From NCBI GenBank assembly GCA_020853815.1, contig JADYYE010000082.1:1-63489 (forward strand): a stretch of DNA of 63,489 nucleotides. The letters are read 5' to 3'. The translations under genes and the position numbers were made by a program. Positions 62,031 to 63,489 of the stretch are shown here, one piece after another; within the stretch, counting starts at the first letter, position 1; each line of letters begins with the position of its first letter. The DNA comes from Phycisphaerales bacterium (lineage in GTDB: Bacteria > Planctomycetota > Phycisphaerae > Phycisphaerales > UBA1924). Below the pieces are notes generated by a model. The model was not told where the DNA came from and made no database searches. It worked only from the letters and a program-made list of their open reading frames with translations.

Positions 62031-63489
<1,459 letters not shown>

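Overview
This is about 63.5 kb of very GC-rich bacterial DNA, most likely from a planctomycete of the Phycisphaerae/Phycisphaerales type. That assignment is inferred from sequence signatures. Eleven secreted proteins end in a double dockerin module that terminates in Gly-Cys. One giant adhesin-like protein carries a LEPR-XLL-type sorting motif. There is also a Tat-exported Gfo/Idh/MocA oxidoreductase, a sulfatase lipoprotein, and an ECF sigma factor translationally coupled to a Ser/Thr kinase. No rRNA, tRNA, transposase, CRISPR array or replication origin was seen.

Layout. 1-2664 (minus): a heavy-metal RND efflux operon cut by the left edge, with a small Cys/His-rich exported protein, a periplasmic adaptor and the start of the pump. 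3291-8717 (minus): a 1808-residue parallel beta-helix surface protein. 9404-12134 (minus): the first dockerin-tailed protein and the Tat oxidoreductase. 12733-19986 (plus): a second, complete metal RND system with a Cys-rich exported protein, outer-membrane factor, adaptor and pump; a twin palindromic repeat and a 10-bp tandem repeat lie near its start. 20206-32783 (minus): six dockerin-tailed proteins plus a seven-heme c-type cytochrome. 32971-38352 (plus): an ECF sigma factor, a cytosolic anti-sigma-like protein, a TPR-CHAT caspase-like protease and a subtilisin-like protease. 38646-46234 (minus): four more dockerin-tailed proteins. 46421-50577 (plus): sigma factor, kinase-TPR and RsmD. 50802-61897: mixed small transcription units, including an S41 protease, DinB proteins, an ArsR-SRPBCC-YciI unit, GNAT, NAD(P)-binding and sulfatase genes. 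61942-63489 (plus): a TPP riboswitch and thiC, cut by the right edge.

How it fits together. The dockerin-tailed set looks like a modular surface or secreted protein family. Unrelated beta-propeller, Kelch, HAF, Ig, beta-helix and FG-GAP front ends all carry the same ungapped 54-residue module from a Cys to a C-terminal Cys. No cohesin partner is visible here. The sigma/anti-sigma-like/TPR-CHAT/subtilase cluster is the best candidate for an undescribed system. Its parts resemble the protease-sigma arm of type III-E CRISPR (Craspase), but no CRISPR component is present, so it may be a stand-alone proteolytic switch. The two RND systems, the small Cys/His-rich exported proteins and the multiheme cytochrome point to metal exposure.
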